Shown here one piece after another: positions 1 to 8,742 of a stretch of DNA of 64,000 bases. This stretch comes from an uncultured Ruminococcus sp. (GTDB lineage Bacteria > Bacillota > Clostridia > Oscillospirales > Ruminococcaceae). The notes under the pieces were generated by a model. That model ran no database searches. It was not told the DNA's origin and saw nothing but the letters and a program-made list of their open reading frames with translations. Numbering within the stretch: the stretch's first letter is position 1; every line of letters starts with the position of its first letter. A program made the translations under genes and the position numbers. The stretch is taken from contig CACZFN010000002.1 in assembly GCA_902780505.1 (NCBI GenBank), positions 124,001 through 188,000 of the forward strand, read 5' to 3'.

Positions 1-816
1 GCCGACATTCAGGTAGTTATAGCCGTCCTGACGGATCTGTGTAGACTTTACTCTGAAGTCGTTGCTTGTAACATTAAGGTTATTGGATATGATAACATAC
101 CCGCCGCCGCTTGGATCTGAAAGGCTGGGGTAAAGTGTCATCGTGGACTGAACTGTATTTTCAAAGTTACCGTACCATACACTCTTACCGTAGACCTCAC
201 AGTTATTTGTGAGCTTATTATTTCTGGATGCATCATTAGAGCTGCTTGAAATTGTCGCCATATCGCCGAGAACGTGCAGGTTATCAAAAGTTGTATCCTG
301 TGTGCCCGCGATCTCTATCGCATTATCAAATGTGCATTTTTTCTTCGTAGTCGGTGTATAGATATACGCCGCAACAGTTTCTTCTTCCTTACCGAATTTT
401 GCAGTTGCCGTTACCACGATTATCGACTGGTCAGAGGTATAGTTCTCGATCTTGATATCGCAGGTGCCCATTTTTCCTATCTCGCTGTTGTTTTTATATT
501 CAAAATGCCCCGTAGCACCTGTTTTAGCGAGGTTCTGCAATTTCTTGATATTCTTTTCTACTTCCAGCTTTTCTGCTTCTGTAGCGCCAACGGCTAACTT
601 TTCTTCCCTTTCGATCTGATTTACAAAGCTTTCAAGACAGGTAGAAGCTGTCATATAGGCCTGTTCAGACTGGAAGGTTTTGTAGGTTCGGTCTGAAGTA
701 ATATTTACAAATGATACAGCCGCGCCTACGAGGATCATCATGATCGTCATCACGCAAAGTACCGTCAGAAGTACGGCACCGCGTTCATTGCTTTTCTTTA
801 GCAATCGCCTCTCCAT
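1..816 (-). CDS. PilX-like minor prepilin, C-terminus outside window
   Basis: The minus strand is open from an ATG at 814-816 to the window edge, giving 272 codons and no stop. A GAGAAAGGTGG ribosome binding site lies just upstream. The N-terminus carries basic residues, then an RGAVLLTVL-type start of a single hydrophobic helix, as in PilX-like minor pilins of type IV pili. The rest is polar and likely extracytoplasmic, with a coiled-coil stretch around residues 45-85 and a beta-rich part after it. The gene follows the PilO-like gene on the same strand after a 171-bp gap. A role in pilus assembly or at the tip is inferred from the N-terminus and the operon. The canonical glutamate at pilin position 5 is not evident, so handling by prepilin peptidase is uncertain. 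Confidence 0.72.
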   Translation of the reverse strand, partial: MERRLLKKSNERGAVLLTVLCVMTIMMILVGAAVSFVNITSDRTYKTFQSEQAYMTASTCLESFVNQIEREEKLAVGATEAEKLEVEKNIKKLQNLAKTGATGHFEYKNNSEIGKMGTCDIKIENYTSDQSIIVVTATAKFGKEEETVAAYIYTPTTKKKCTFDNAIEIAGTQDTTFDNLHVLGDMATISSSSNDASRNNKLTNNCEVYGKSVWYGNFENTVQSTMTLYPSLSDPSGGGYVIISNNLNVTSNDFRVKSTQIRQDGYNYLNVG

Positions 817-939
817 AAAAACCACCTTTCTCAAAAATTTCAATTCATAGTGCTTACTTTATCAAAACCTGACCTGATAGTCGGTTTATCAACATATTAA
901 ATCCAAACTAAAAATTTTAATCAATATATAGCACTTTTC

Positions 940-963
940 GGTGGTGGGTAAAAACCCGCCACC
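940..963 (-). other. Intra-operon hairpin between PilO-like and PilX-like genes
   Basis: Two ten-base arms (940-949 and 954-963) form a GC-rich stem with a four-base loop, one T/G mismatch aside. On the minus strand the stem is not followed by a T-run, so it looks like an RNA-processing or stability hairpin rather than a clean terminator. It could set the ratio of pilin to assembly proteins. Confidence 0.45.
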
Positions 964-987
964 TACGAGCGAAATATTAACAAATTA

Positions 988-1752
988 TTACTTATCTTCC
1001 TTAGCCTCGTCCTTCTTATCGTCATCGCCGCCGAGTGCTGCGGGCTTGGGAATCTCAGGAGCCATATAATACTTATATGTTATAGAGCCCTCGATCTCGC
1101 CGCTGTCAACGCCGACAAGCGACTTGCCTTCTTCGCCAAACTGTATGGCAACTTCCTGAAGTATGAACGACTTCTGGTTAGAAGTAAGAAGGTTATCTGC
1201 AAAATCGAACAGATCGCCGATATCGCATTTAAAGTCAGTATCTACATTGTAAACGCCGACTGTATACGCATTTGCAACAGTTCCCGCAAGTATATCCTGA
1301 GCCGCCGACTGATCTATGCCTGCATTCTGGATCGTCTTGGCCTGATAGTCAAGGAAGCTGTTTACCTGTACATCAGAGAAATCATAAGACGATATGGATT
1401 CAACCGAAAGATCCTGTATAGCGAATGTTGTATAGTCGATCTCTCTGTTATCTGTAAGGAGGATATCCTTGATAACATCAGCAACTTCATCCTTAGGTTC
1501 AAGCTTATAGAAATATTCATCAGAGTGTTCTACAGCATCATCATAAGCCTTCTGGAGTTCGTCCTTGAGGTTCTTCTCCTTCTCAACACGTTCCTCAAGC
1601 ATAACAACTTCGTTATCCTTAGAGTCCCTTGTGTTGGAGGTCTCGTTCATTGTAGTAAAAGCAGGCTTGATTATAAGGAAAATACCTATCGCCCAAATGA
1701 TAACTACAACAGCGCCTATAAGCAGTATCTTATCACGATATGTAAGTTTCAT
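988..1752 (-). CDS. PilO-like inner-membrane alignment protein of a type IV pilus
   Basis: This 254-residue protein has one N-terminal transmembrane segment (about residues 10-30), then a coiled-coil rich in E and K (about 45-75), and a periplasmic-side domain. That is the size and layout of PilO, which pairs with PilN under the pilus machine. The tail is highly charged (GGDDDKKDEAKEDK). Its start overlaps the stop of the PilM-PilN gene by one base (TAATG), which indicates translational coupling. Sequence identity to any one PilO cannot be judged here, so the name rests on topology and position in a pilC-pilMN-pilO gene order. Confidence 0.7.
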   Translation of the reverse strand: MKLTYRDKILLIGAVVVIIWAIGIFLIIKPAFTTMNETSNTRDSKDNEVVMLEERVEKEKNLKDELQKAYDDAVEHSDEYFYKLEPKDEVADVIKDILLTDNREIDYTTFAIQDLSVESISSYDFSDVQVNSFLDYQAKTIQNAGIDQSAAQDILAGTVANAYTVGVYNVDTDFKCDIGDLFDFADNLLTSNQKSFILQEVAIQFGEEGKSLVGVDSGEIEGSITYKYYMAPEIPKPAALGGDDDKKDEAKEDK

Positions 1753-3308
1753 TATTTTTCTGCCTCCCCATTTTCTTCTGTCTTGTTTTCGTCCTCAGGT
1801 GCATTTGCGCTTATTGTAAGCGCTACATCGCCGAGGCTCCACCTCTCGGAATCATCATCTTCAAGGTTGTATTCACTCCAGTCTACCTTCGCAAGAAGCT
1901 TACCGTTTTTCTTAGTTTCATCCTCGATATCTTTTAGTTCTCTTATAAGTTCGGTAACGTCATCTCTGTCCTTAACGGAAACCTCACCAAGAGTAATAAC
2001 GCCCGAATCAAGGCTGTACTGGAAGCTGGTATATTTTGAATCGTCAATCGCTTCAAACGCGCCGTCTATCTTTTCTTTAAGATCGGAAGTAAGCTTCTGC
2101 CATGAATCAAGGTCATTTCTTGCATTCATAACAGCCTGATCGTAAGCTATGATAGCATCTCTCTGGATCTTCAGCTTATCGTTATCGGCAAGCTTTTCGT
2201 TGAGTTCCGCTATTCTCGCATCGTCGTCCTCGATATCCTTTTCTATCGAAGAAGTCCTGAGTTTGACCACCGCTGTTATCGCACCGATAGCAACTATCGA
2301 AGCAAGGCCTATGATACCCGCTGTAACGAGCAGAGAGTTAAGGCTGCCTGAGCTGCCCTTACCCTGTATCTGGTCAACTTCGAGGAGGTTTATACGTTCT
2401 GTACCCTTATTCCTTCTGTAAAGAGCACCGATAGCATTGGCAAATACAGTAAACTCAAAGTTCTCATAGCCTGTTATCTGGGAAGGAACGCCTAAGACTG
2501 AGACCTGAGCCACAAGTCCGTCAAGGGCATCTACCACCTTGATATAGTCCTCAATAACGCCATAGAGGATAACATTTGAAAGACCGCTGCCGCCTCTTGC
2601 CTTATTGAACTGTTCCATTTTGAATATATTCTCATTAAGTGCTTCAAGAACATAATCAGGTGTACCGTAATCCTCCTCGGAGATAGGCACATATCTTGCG
2701 AATGCCATCTGTCCGTTCTCAAACAGTGTAAGACCTAAGAAGTTCTTGTCAAGCTGGCAAACAAGCAGCGGCATTTTGTCAATGTTTGTCTTGTCAGCAA
2801 GCACGATACGTGCAATAGAGTTACAGCCTATATTAACAGATTTAAGTGTAATGCCAAGAATGTTAAAGAACTTTCTGTAGCTCTCAACGACTGTACTCGG
2901 GCAGGCTGTTGCAAGCACCTTAACAGCGCCGGGATTTTCCTCGCCCGCTTCACCTACGATAGTGTATGAAATCGAGTAATCATCTGTGATACCCATTTCA
3001 TGGCTCATGGTATTCTGTACCATTGTAAGGAACTGTGTACCCTTTGCCTTTGGAACTATAAGTTCCTTGAATACGATATTGCTCGATGTAAAGGTAACTA
3101 CAGCATCCTTATCCATCATAGCTTCAGCTTTAAGGTTTGTAAGTACGAATTCAGCAAGGCCGGAAAGATTGAGCACCTCGCCGTTGAGGATATAATCCTC
3201 GTCATCAGGTATCGTAAGGGCAAGGGATTTTTCTATCCTTATCTTATTTGCAGTATTATCGCCCTTAACGATATTTATCTGCTTATCCGAAATATCAAAT
3301 GACAGCAT
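1752..3308 (-). CDS. PilM-PilN fusion protein of a type IV pilus
   Basis: The 518-residue product starts MLSFDISDKQINIVKG, the typical phosphate-1 start of PilM actin-like proteins, and residues 1 to about 310 fit a PilM fold. A transmembrane segment follows at about 323-347, then a coiled coil (about 350-400) and a PilN-like domain to the end. In most bacteria PilM (cytoplasmic) and PilN (membrane) are separate, with the PilN tail bound by PilM. Here they appear joined, as in GspL of type II secretion. It sits between pilC and the PilO-like gene. The PilM half is well supported; the PilN half is assigned from topology and operon order. Confidence 0.8.
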   Translation of the reverse strand: MLSFDISDKQINIVKGDNTANKIRIEKSLALTIPDDEDYILNGEVLNLSGLAEFVLTNLKAEAMMDKDAVVTFTSSNIVFKELIVPKAKGTQFLTMVQNTMSHEMGITDDYSISYTIVGEAGEENPGAVKVLATACPSTVVESYRKFFNILGITLKSVNIGCNSIARIVLADKTNIDKMPLLVCQLDKNFLGLTLFENGQMAFARYVPISEEDYGTPDYVLEALNENIFKMEQFNKARGGSGLSNVILYGVIEDYIKVVDALDGLVAQVSVLGVPSQITGYENFEFTVFANAIGALYRRNKGTERINLLEVDQIQGKGSSGSLNSLLVTAGIIGLASIVAIGAITAVVKLRTSSIEKDIEDDDARIAELNEKLADNDKLKIQRDAIIAYDQAVMNARNDLDSWQKLTSDLKEKIDGAFEAIDDSKYTSFQYSLDSGVITLGEVSVKDRDDVTELIRELKDIEDETKKNGKLLAKVDWSEYNLEDDDSERWSLGDVALTISANAPEDENKTEENGEAEK

Positions 3309-3334
3309 TTATTTCTTCACCTCATCAAATTATT

Positions 3335-4531
3335 TTACGAAATATCACCAAGACCACCATAGAGAAGCGGGAATATACCTGCAAGTACAAGACCTATCGC
3401 AAGGCCCATGATAATTATCATTGCAGGTTCCATAAGTCCCACAAGCTTCTGAACGGCAGCGTCTGCTTCTTCATTATAGAAAGCAGCAGTCTTTTCAAGG
3501 ATCTCGTCAAGTGCACCGGACTCCTCACCGACATAGATTATCGAGCAGAACATACCGCTGAATATCTCAGTCTTTGTGATGGCAGCCGAAAGCGACTGGC
3601 CTTGTTTAACTTCATCGACCACCTGAATGAACATCTGGTCGATATAAGTATTGCCGAGGATCCTCGAAGATCTTTCAAGACATTCCACCATAGGGATACC
3701 GCTTGAATAAAGAGATGAAAGTGTCTGTGAAAATCTGCCCGTATATATAGTTACTATCAGCGGCCCGACCGCGGGCATCTTGATCTTGAACTTATCCCAC
3801 TTTATCCTTACGCTCGGCACTTTAAGTGCATAGATTATTGCAATAACGATAACCACAAGCGCACCGATAAGTATGTACCACTTATCCTTGATAAAGTCAG
3901 ATATTTTGAACAGCGCCTTTGAAATAGCCGGCATCTCGTCTTCCTCCATCATACCTGCGAATGTAGGCATTACGAAAGTAAACATGATGAGCACGATTGC
4001 AACTACCAGAACACCGAGCACGCAAGGGTAGATCATAGCGCCCTTGACCTTATTGTTGAGCTTATTGGAGTTATCGTAGTAATCGCTGAGCCTCTGCATA
4101 GTGGTGTCGAGCGTACCCGCCGACTCACCCGCATCGACCATTGAAATAAAGAAGTCAGGGAAGCTTCCCTCTCTGGCCTGCAAAGCTTCGGTAAAGGTAG
4201 AGCCTTTGTTTACGTCCTCGTAAACACCCTGCCAAGCCTCCTGCGGGCCTTTTTTCTCTTCCTGTTTGTAAAGGATATCAAGCGCTTTGACGATAGTAAG
4301 ACCTGAGGTCATCATAGCCGCAAGCTGTCTGCAGCAGAAAGACATCTCTTTTGCATTGAACTTATGGATACCTTTCTTGCCGAAGCCGCCGCCCAGAGCC
4401 TCTGTATAGCTTACGCAATACCAGCCCTGTTCATGGATCCTGTCAAGTACCTCACTTGCACTTTCCGCCTCAAGTGTACCTTTTATAGTTTTACCCGAGG
4501 TATCCTTCGCAACATAGGCAAAATTTTTCAT
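3335..4531 (-). CDS. pilC: Type IV pilus assembly platform protein PilC (T2SS F family)
   Basis: The 398-residue protein has the two-repeat GspF/PilC architecture: an N-terminal cytoplasmic domain with the family signature region around 'FCRQLAAMMTSGL', three transmembrane helices (about 165-195, 215-235, 365-395), and a second cytoplasmic repeat ('GRFSQTLSSLYSSGIPMVECL'). PilC is the inner-membrane platform that PilB/PilT ATPases turn during pilus growth and retraction. It is the first gene of the operon, 26 bp upstream of the PilM-PilN gene, behind a clear promoter. No PilB or PilT is in the window, so those genes probably lie to the left, beyond the prepilin gene, or elsewhere. Confidence 0.93.
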   Translation of the reverse strand: MKNFAYVAKDTSGKTIKGTLEAESASEVLDRIHEQGWYCVSYTEALGGGFGKKGIHKFNAKEMSFCCRQLAAMMTSGLTIVKALDILYKQEEKKGPQEAWQGVYEDVNKGSTFTEALQAREGSFPDFFISMVDAGESAGTLDTTMQRLSDYYDNSNKLNNKVKGAMIYPCVLGVLVVAIVLIMFTFVMPTFAGMMEEDEMPAISKALFKISDFIKDKWYILIGALVVIVIAIIYALKVPSVRIKWDKFKIKMPAVGPLIVTIYTGRFSQTLSSLYSSGIPMVECLERSSRILGNTYIDQMFIQVVDEVKQGQSLSAAITKTEIFSGMFCSIIYVGEESGALDEILEKTAAFYNEEADAAVQKLVGLMEPAMIIIMGLAIGLVLAGIFPLLYGGLGDIS

Positions 4532-4638
4532 TTAATAGTTACACCTCCAACTGATGACGTGCCTGCCAAAAAGCCGCTGCACGCCACGGCAATTACCGTA
4601 TGCTGCACATTCGTCTATTTACAAACACACTTTTTATC

Positions 4639-4667
4639 ATTATACCATTTTTTGAAAATTTAATCAA
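4639..4667 (-). promoter_or_regulatory. Sigma-A promoter of the type IV pilus operon
   Basis: On the minus strand TTGATT (4662-4667) and TATAAT (4639-4644) are separated by exactly 17 bp. The start site would fall near 4631, leaving a leader of about 100 nt before pilC. The leader contains short GC-rich inverted repeats, but I recognise no riboswitch class in it. Confidence 0.7.
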
Positions 4668-4895
4668 GTTTTTCGTGAATTTTTTTGCAGGAAAATATAA
4701 CGAAATGTCAGCCCCGTTTTTGTTACTTTCACCAATAAATAAAGCGAAATTAACAAAATAATTTGCATAAATTTATCAAATGTTAATATATTAAACGCTC
4801 AAGTACCATAAAATGTACCGTTTTCCTGTAAAAAGATTTTACAAAAACCGGATCAGATACCAAAGAACAGTTACCGGATACTAATACAGCATATA
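4668..4895. other. AT-rich intergenic region with no gene seen
   Basis: This 228-bp stretch separates the membrane-protein gene from the pilus promoter. It is AT-rich with no plausible open frame. An imperfect inverted repeat at about 4817-4854 (ACCGTTTTCCTGTAAAA against TTTTACAAAAACCGG) could act as a weak terminator for the gene ending at 4896. Confidence 0.5.
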
Positions 4896-5546
4896 CTATT
4901 CATCGTCCTCAGCTTCATCTTCATTATCCAAAGCCTTTGCTTTAAGAATAACAGGGTGCCTTTTTACATAAAGCATGAACGAGAACACATACGCCGCAAA
5001 GCACAGCCCGAGCTGGATACCGTTGCCGACAAGCACAGCCACCGTATATGGCAAGCCAAATCCTCCGGACACCTCGTCGCGGTAGGTCCTTGTCAGCCCC
5101 GTGCCGACGCCGTCACAAAGCCAGCTGAGCGGATAGTAAAGCCCGTTATAAAAAACCGTCATGGTCGCGCTTTCCTTAAATGATTCCCTGAATATCGCAG
5201 GCACAAAAGCCGCAAGCAGCAGTATAACAAGCACCACAAGGATATTTTCCCAGCTCCATTCCTCGTAAGCTGCGTGCTTTTTGCCGTCATCATAGAATAT
5301 AAACACAAGTATCGCGGTCATAATAACAAACCCGATAACAGAGCCGACTATCGGATCGGTAAAAAACGCCTTTAGCCCCGAAACCGTCAGCTGACCTTTT
5401 TTGGTGGCGCCGTCACCGCTTGACGCGGGGATAAGCGTTGCTATGCACGGAAACAGCACCGCCCCGCAGAACATTCCGAACAGATCAAGCAGGAACAGAA
5501 GCCCCAGCCTTGCAAAGGTATACAGCATTGCCTTGAACGAATCCAA
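4896..5546 (-). CDS. Multi-pass membrane protein of unknown function
   Basis: I do not recognise a family. The 216-residue protein has about four hydrophobic segments (roughly 8-38, 65-85, 100-118, 165-190) and an acidic C-terminal tail (DNEDEAEDDE). A glycine-rich loop with an aromatic patch lies between the third and fourth segments. It begins 37 bp after the LUD-domain gene on the same strand and is probably co-transcribed with it. An accessory membrane role is the most that can be inferred. Confidence 0.72.
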   Translation of the reverse strand: MDSFKAMLYTFARLGLLFLLDLFGMFCGAVLFPCIATLIPASSGDGATKKGQLTVSGLKAFFTDPIVGSVIGFVIMTAILVFIFYDDGKKHAAYEEWSWENILVVLVILLLAAFVPAIFRESFKESATMTVFYNGLYYPLSWLCDGVGTGLTRTYRDEVSGGFGLPYTVAVLVGNGIQLGLCFAAYVFSFMLYVKRHPVILKAKALDNEDEAEDDE

Positions 5547-5583
5547 TCAGACCACCTCTTTATTTACTCAATCTATTTGTGTA

Positions 5584-6249
5584 TCAATACCCGAGTTCTT
5601 CGTTTACAAGAATTACCTTGATCCTGTTTTTATTCCGCTGCCAGCCCGTCACAACATACCCGCAGCATATCCTGCTGCCGCTTTTGCAGCCTGTACACAT
5701 ATTATCTGAATTCACGCCCGCACATTCGCCGATCTCTGCACATGGGGTATCAAGGCCGAGCCGCTTTGCATTTGCGGGGGCGCTGACACGTTTTACATAG
5801 CTGACCGCGGCATCAAGATCGGGCACTACTTTATTCCTGCCCGCGATTATTATCACCCGTTCAGGGCCAAACGTTATAGCTGCAACCCTGTTGCAGTTGC
5901 CGTCAACATTATAAAGTTCGCCCTTTTCAGTAACAGCATTTGAAGACGAAAGGTAAGTGTTGCAGAAAAAAGCCTTTCTGTACATCTCCCCGACCTCCTC
6001 GGGTGACGAAGCCTTTGCACGGTCAATAAAATCATACTTGCCGCTTCGCATAATATCCATAACACCGCTTTTTACAAGTGTCATCGATCCGCCGCAGGAT
6101 ATCTGCTCACCCTCCCTGAGCAGTTCGCTCACCAGCGAACAGACCTCCGCGCTGTTTTCACAGACAAATGCCTGCATATTGTTCTTTTCAAGCGCCTTTG
6201 CCGTCTTTTCAAGCTTTAGCCTGTAAGTTGCCCTTAGATTTTCATCCAT
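5584..6249 (-). CDS. LUD-domain (LutC/YkgG-like) protein
   Basis: The 221-residue product matches the LUD fold typical of LutC: an N-terminal helix, 'GGSMTLVKSGVMDIMR' near residue 53, 'NAVTEKGELYNVDGNCNRVAAITFGPERVIIIAGRNKV' in the core, and a C-terminal cysteine cluster (CTGCKSGSRICCG) that could bind an Fe-S cluster. LutC proteins belong to lactate-utilisation enzymes, but stand-alone LUD proteins in clostridia have no settled function. No LutA or LutB is nearby, so a lactate role is not claimed. It is the first gene of a two-gene unit with the downstream membrane protein. An AGGAGG site sits seven bases before the ATG. Confidence 0.88.
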   Translation of the reverse strand: MDENLRATYRLKLEKTAKALEKNNMQAFVCENSAEVCSLVSELLREGEQISCGGSMTLVKSGVMDIMRSGKYDFIDRAKASSPEEVGEMYRKAFFCNTYLSSSNAVTEKGELYNVDGNCNRVAAITFGPERVIIIAGRNKVVPDLDAAVSYVKRVSAPANAKRLGLDTPCAEIGECAGVNSDNMCTGCKSGSRICCGYVVTGWQRNKNRIKVILVNEELGY

Positions 6250-6331
6250 AATTATCCTCCTGTTCTGAACGGAACCTTAACCCATATAATATCCTTTTGT
6301 GCAAAGCATGACCGGCAGCTTTGCTGTCTGA

Positions 6332-6545
6332 GTAAAACTCCCTGAGCAAAGCGAAGCTTTGTTCATACATCTTAACAGAGTTTTACGGTTTCGCGAAGCG
6401 AAATCGGCGACCTTGTCGCGTGAGTAAAACTCCCCGAGCAAAGCGAAGCTTTGTTCATACATCTTAACAGAGTTTTACGGTTTCGCGAAGCGAAATCGGC
6501 GACCTTGTCGTCGAAGTAAAACTCCCTGAGCAAAGCTTCGCTTTG
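6332..6545. repeat. 92-bp tandem repeat with internal hairpins
   Basis: Two full units (6332-6423 and 6424-6515) are nearly identical, and a third begins at 6516 and runs to about 6545. A degenerate half unit precedes them (6301-6331). Each unit holds an inverted pair GTAAAACTC/GAGTTTTAC and two smaller hairpins (AAAGC-gaa-GCTTT and TTTCGC-gaa-GCGAAA). The array fills the gap between recG and the LUD gene. It encodes no convincing protein. It looks like an expanded palindromic intergenic element. Confidence 0.85.
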
Positions 6546-6550
6546 CTCAG
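6526..6550 (-). terminator. Perfect stem-loop at the 3' end of recG
   Basis: CTGAGCAAAGC-TTC-GCTTTGCTCAG forms an 11-bp perfect stem with a three-base loop. It overlaps the recG stop codon (6547-6549). The minus-strand tail is only moderately T-rich (GGGAGTTTTACTT), so it may be a weak terminator or simply the last copy of the palindromic repeat. Confidence 0.5.
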
Positions 6551-8586
6551 TCGCCGGTCGCGCCTTCAAACAGCTTTTCTACCATTTCTTTAAGGCCTTT
6601 GTTTTCAGGTAATGACAATTCCTCGTCACGCTCTAAAACAATATTCGCGCAATGCTGTGCCTGCTTTAAGACCTCTATATCCTCCGACATATCCGCGATC
6701 TTCATTTTCGGCAATCCATGCTGCCGGGAACCAAAAAAATCGCCCGGTCCTCTCAGCTTCAGATCCTCCTCCGATATAGCAAAGCCGTCTGATGTCTTTG
6801 CAAGTATTTTAAGCCGCCTGTGACTTTCCTCGCTGTTGTTGTCGGTTATAAGTATGCAGTAGGATTGATGCTCCCCTCTGCCCACACGCCCCCTGAGCTG
6901 ATGAAGCTGAGAAAGCCCGAAGCGGTCAGCGTTCTCTATTACCATACAGGTGGAATTAGGGACATCCACACCTACCTCGACAACAGTTGTCGATACAAGT
7001 ATCTGCGTTCTGCCTTCTTTGAAATCACGCATTACCTTTTCTTTTTTATCCGGGGCAAGCTGTCCGTGAAGTGTACCTATCTTATAATCACGAAACGCCC
7101 CTTCGCCAAGTTCTTTTGAATAGCGCCTGACACTTGTCAGTTCGCTTTCACTTTCGTCAATAGCCGGGCATACAAAATATGCCTGCCTGCCCTCATCAAG
7201 CTGTTTTTTTACAAAGCCGAACGCCCGTTCCCTTAGCTTCCCTGTCACGGCATAGGTCTCTACCTTTTTTCTGCCCTTTGGAAGTTCATTGAGGACAGAC
7301 AGATCAAGATCCCCGTATATCATAAGCGCAAGCGTCCTCGGTATAGGCGTAGCAGACATTACAAGCTTATGCGGGTTCTCCCCCTTTCCCGAAAGCATCG
7401 CCCTTTGTTCAACGCCGAAGCGGTGCTGTTCGTCTGTTATCACAAGCCCGAGCCGTCTGAAGCTTACCGCCTTCTGCACAAGTGCGTGTGTGCCGACAAT
7501 GACATCATACCCGCCGTTTGCGATCTCCTCGTGCATAAGGGCTTTCTTCTTCTGTGTAAGGCTTCCTGTAAGGAGAGCACATTTAACGCCTATCGGCGTC
7601 AGAAATTTATCCAAAGTATCAAAATGCTGTGACGCGAGTATTTCAGTTGGTGCCATAAGTGCTGTCTGAAAGCCGTTTCTGTAAGCAAAAAACGCCGCAC
7701 CCGCCGCAACTGCCGTTTTGCCCGAGCCGACATCACCCTGTACAAGCCTGTTCATAGGGCTTTGCTTACACATATCGGCAACAGCTTCGGATATTGCCCG
7801 CTTCTGCGCCGAAGTCAGTTCAAACGGGAGAGAACTGTAATAATCAGAGATATCCTTATACTCCATCACACAGCCCGACTGTTCTCTCGTTCTTCGCCTT
7901 ATCATTTTCATTCCGAGGGAAAGTGTGAGAAGTTCGTCAAACACAAGCCTGCTCTTTGCCATTTCACAGGTATGCATATCCTTCGGGAAGTGAATATTTT
8001 CAAGTGCAAACGGCAATGCACAAAGCTTATACTGTGACATTATCCACTTAGGAAGCGGCTCGTATATCTCACCGCCGAGTGAAGTAAGTGCATTCCTTAC
8101 CGCCTGTCTTAACTGAAACTGCGTAAGCCCATCTGTCAGGTGATACACAGGCTCAACGCTTTCCCCGCTTGAAAGGTCAAGTATCAGGGGTGAGCTTATC
8201 TCTTTTCTTATCAAATTTCCAGTTACCTTGCCGTAAAGGCAGTATTCCTGCCCTGTCCTGAGCATTTCAAAGCCGTAACGGTTATTATATATGATAAGTG
8301 TTATGTCACTTTCCCCGTCGGTAAGAATCGCCTTGAAAATTGACATTCCCTTTCTTACAAAGGCTTCGGGCAGTTTTTTGACAAGTTCTGCCCTTATAAC
8401 ACAAGGCTCGTTGTCAGGTGCCTGCGCTATCGGCACAGGTGAAGAAAAATCAATATACCGCCTCGGAAAATTATAGAGGAGATCCTGCACAGTAAAAATA
8501 TCAAGCTTGTTATAAAGCTCACCCTTTTTGGGACCTACGCCTTTCAAATATGTTATAGGCTTTTCGAGTTCCTTCACTGCGCGCAC
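6547..8586 (-). CDS. recG: ATP-dependent DNA helicase RecG
   Basis: The 679-residue protein is full length for RecG. It has an N-terminal helix-hairpin 'YLKGVGPKKGELYNKL', a wedge OB-fold (about 60-150), Walker A GDVGSGKT, the DEQH box in 'ITDEQHRFGV', the SATPIPRTLAL motif, and the C-terminal 'QLRGRVGRGEHQSYC' motif. RecG reverses stalled replication forks and processes recombination intermediates in the cytoplasm. It is monocistronic, read from a strong promoter at 8623-8651, and its 3' end runs into the tandem repeat. Confidence 0.97.
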   Translation of the reverse strand: MRAVKELEKPITYLKGVGPKKGELYNKLDIFTVQDLLYNFPRRYIDFSSPVPIAQAPDNEPCVIRAELVKKLPEAFVRKGMSIFKAILTDGESDITLIIYNNRYGFEMLRTGQEYCLYGKVTGNLIRKEISSPLILDLSSGESVEPVYHLTDGLTQFQLRQAVRNALTSLGGEIYEPLPKWIMSQYKLCALPFALENIHFPKDMHTCEMAKSRLVFDELLTLSLGMKMIRRRTREQSGCVMEYKDISDYYSSLPFELTSAQKRAISEAVADMCKQSPMNRLVQGDVGSGKTAVAAGAAFFAYRNGFQTALMAPTEILASQHFDTLDKFLTPIGVKCALLTGSLTQKKKALMHEEIANGGYDVIVGTHALVQKAVSFRRLGLVITDEQHRFGVEQRAMLSGKGENPHKLVMSATPIPRTLALMIYGDLDLSVLNELPKGRKKVETYAVTGKLRERAFGFVKKQLDEGRQAYFVCPAIDESESELTSVRRYSKELGEGAFRDYKIGTLHGQLAPDKKEKVMRDFKEGRTQILVSTTVVEVGVDVPNSTCMVIENADRFGLSQLHQLRGRVGRGEHQSYCILITDNNSEESHRRLKILAKTSDGFAISEEDLKLRGPGDFFGSRQHGLPKMKIADMSEDIEVLKQAQHCANIVLERDEELSLPENKGLKEMVEKLFEGATGD

Positions 8587-8622
8587 CTCCTTTATATATT
8601 TATATAATAGTATACCATATTA

Positions 8623-8651
8623 ATTATAACACATCAATGCCAAAAATGCAA
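8623..8651 (-). promoter_or_regulatory. Sigma-A promoter of recG
   Basis: Minus strand TTGCAT (8646-8651), 17-bp spacer, TATAAT (8623-8628) with an extended TG just upstream of the -10. It is back-to-back with the promoter of the ECF sigma gene. Confidence 0.75.
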
Positions 8652-8670
8652 CCCTGCCGCGCAGAGCATA

Positions 8671-8699
8671 TTGCATTTGTGACGAAGCTCTGGTATAAT
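8671..8699 (+). promoter_or_regulatory. Sigma-A-like promoter of the ECF sigma gene
   Basis: TTGCAT (8671-8676), 17-bp spacer, TATAAT (8694-8699). The sequence fits the housekeeping sigma factor, so basal expression does not need the ECF factor itself. Confidence 0.72.
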
Positions 8700-8742
8700 A
8701 CGTCTATATTAGTGAAAGCGCTTTTAAAGTGAGGAAACAGCT

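Noticed and set aside
1525-2139. 204-codon plus-strand frame in the pilus operon
   Set aside because: It runs antisense across the PilO-like and PilM-PilN genes, whose frames are coupled and carry the expected domains.
4532-4630. Possible c-di-GMP riboswitch in the pilC leader, as seen before some clostridial pilus genes
   Set aside because: I could not find the conserved class I or class II core blocks in the leader. Only short generic hairpins are visible.
6332-6515. Repeat units that could suggest a CRISPR array
   Set aside because: The copies are directly joined without spacers and have internal palindromes. No cas gene is present.
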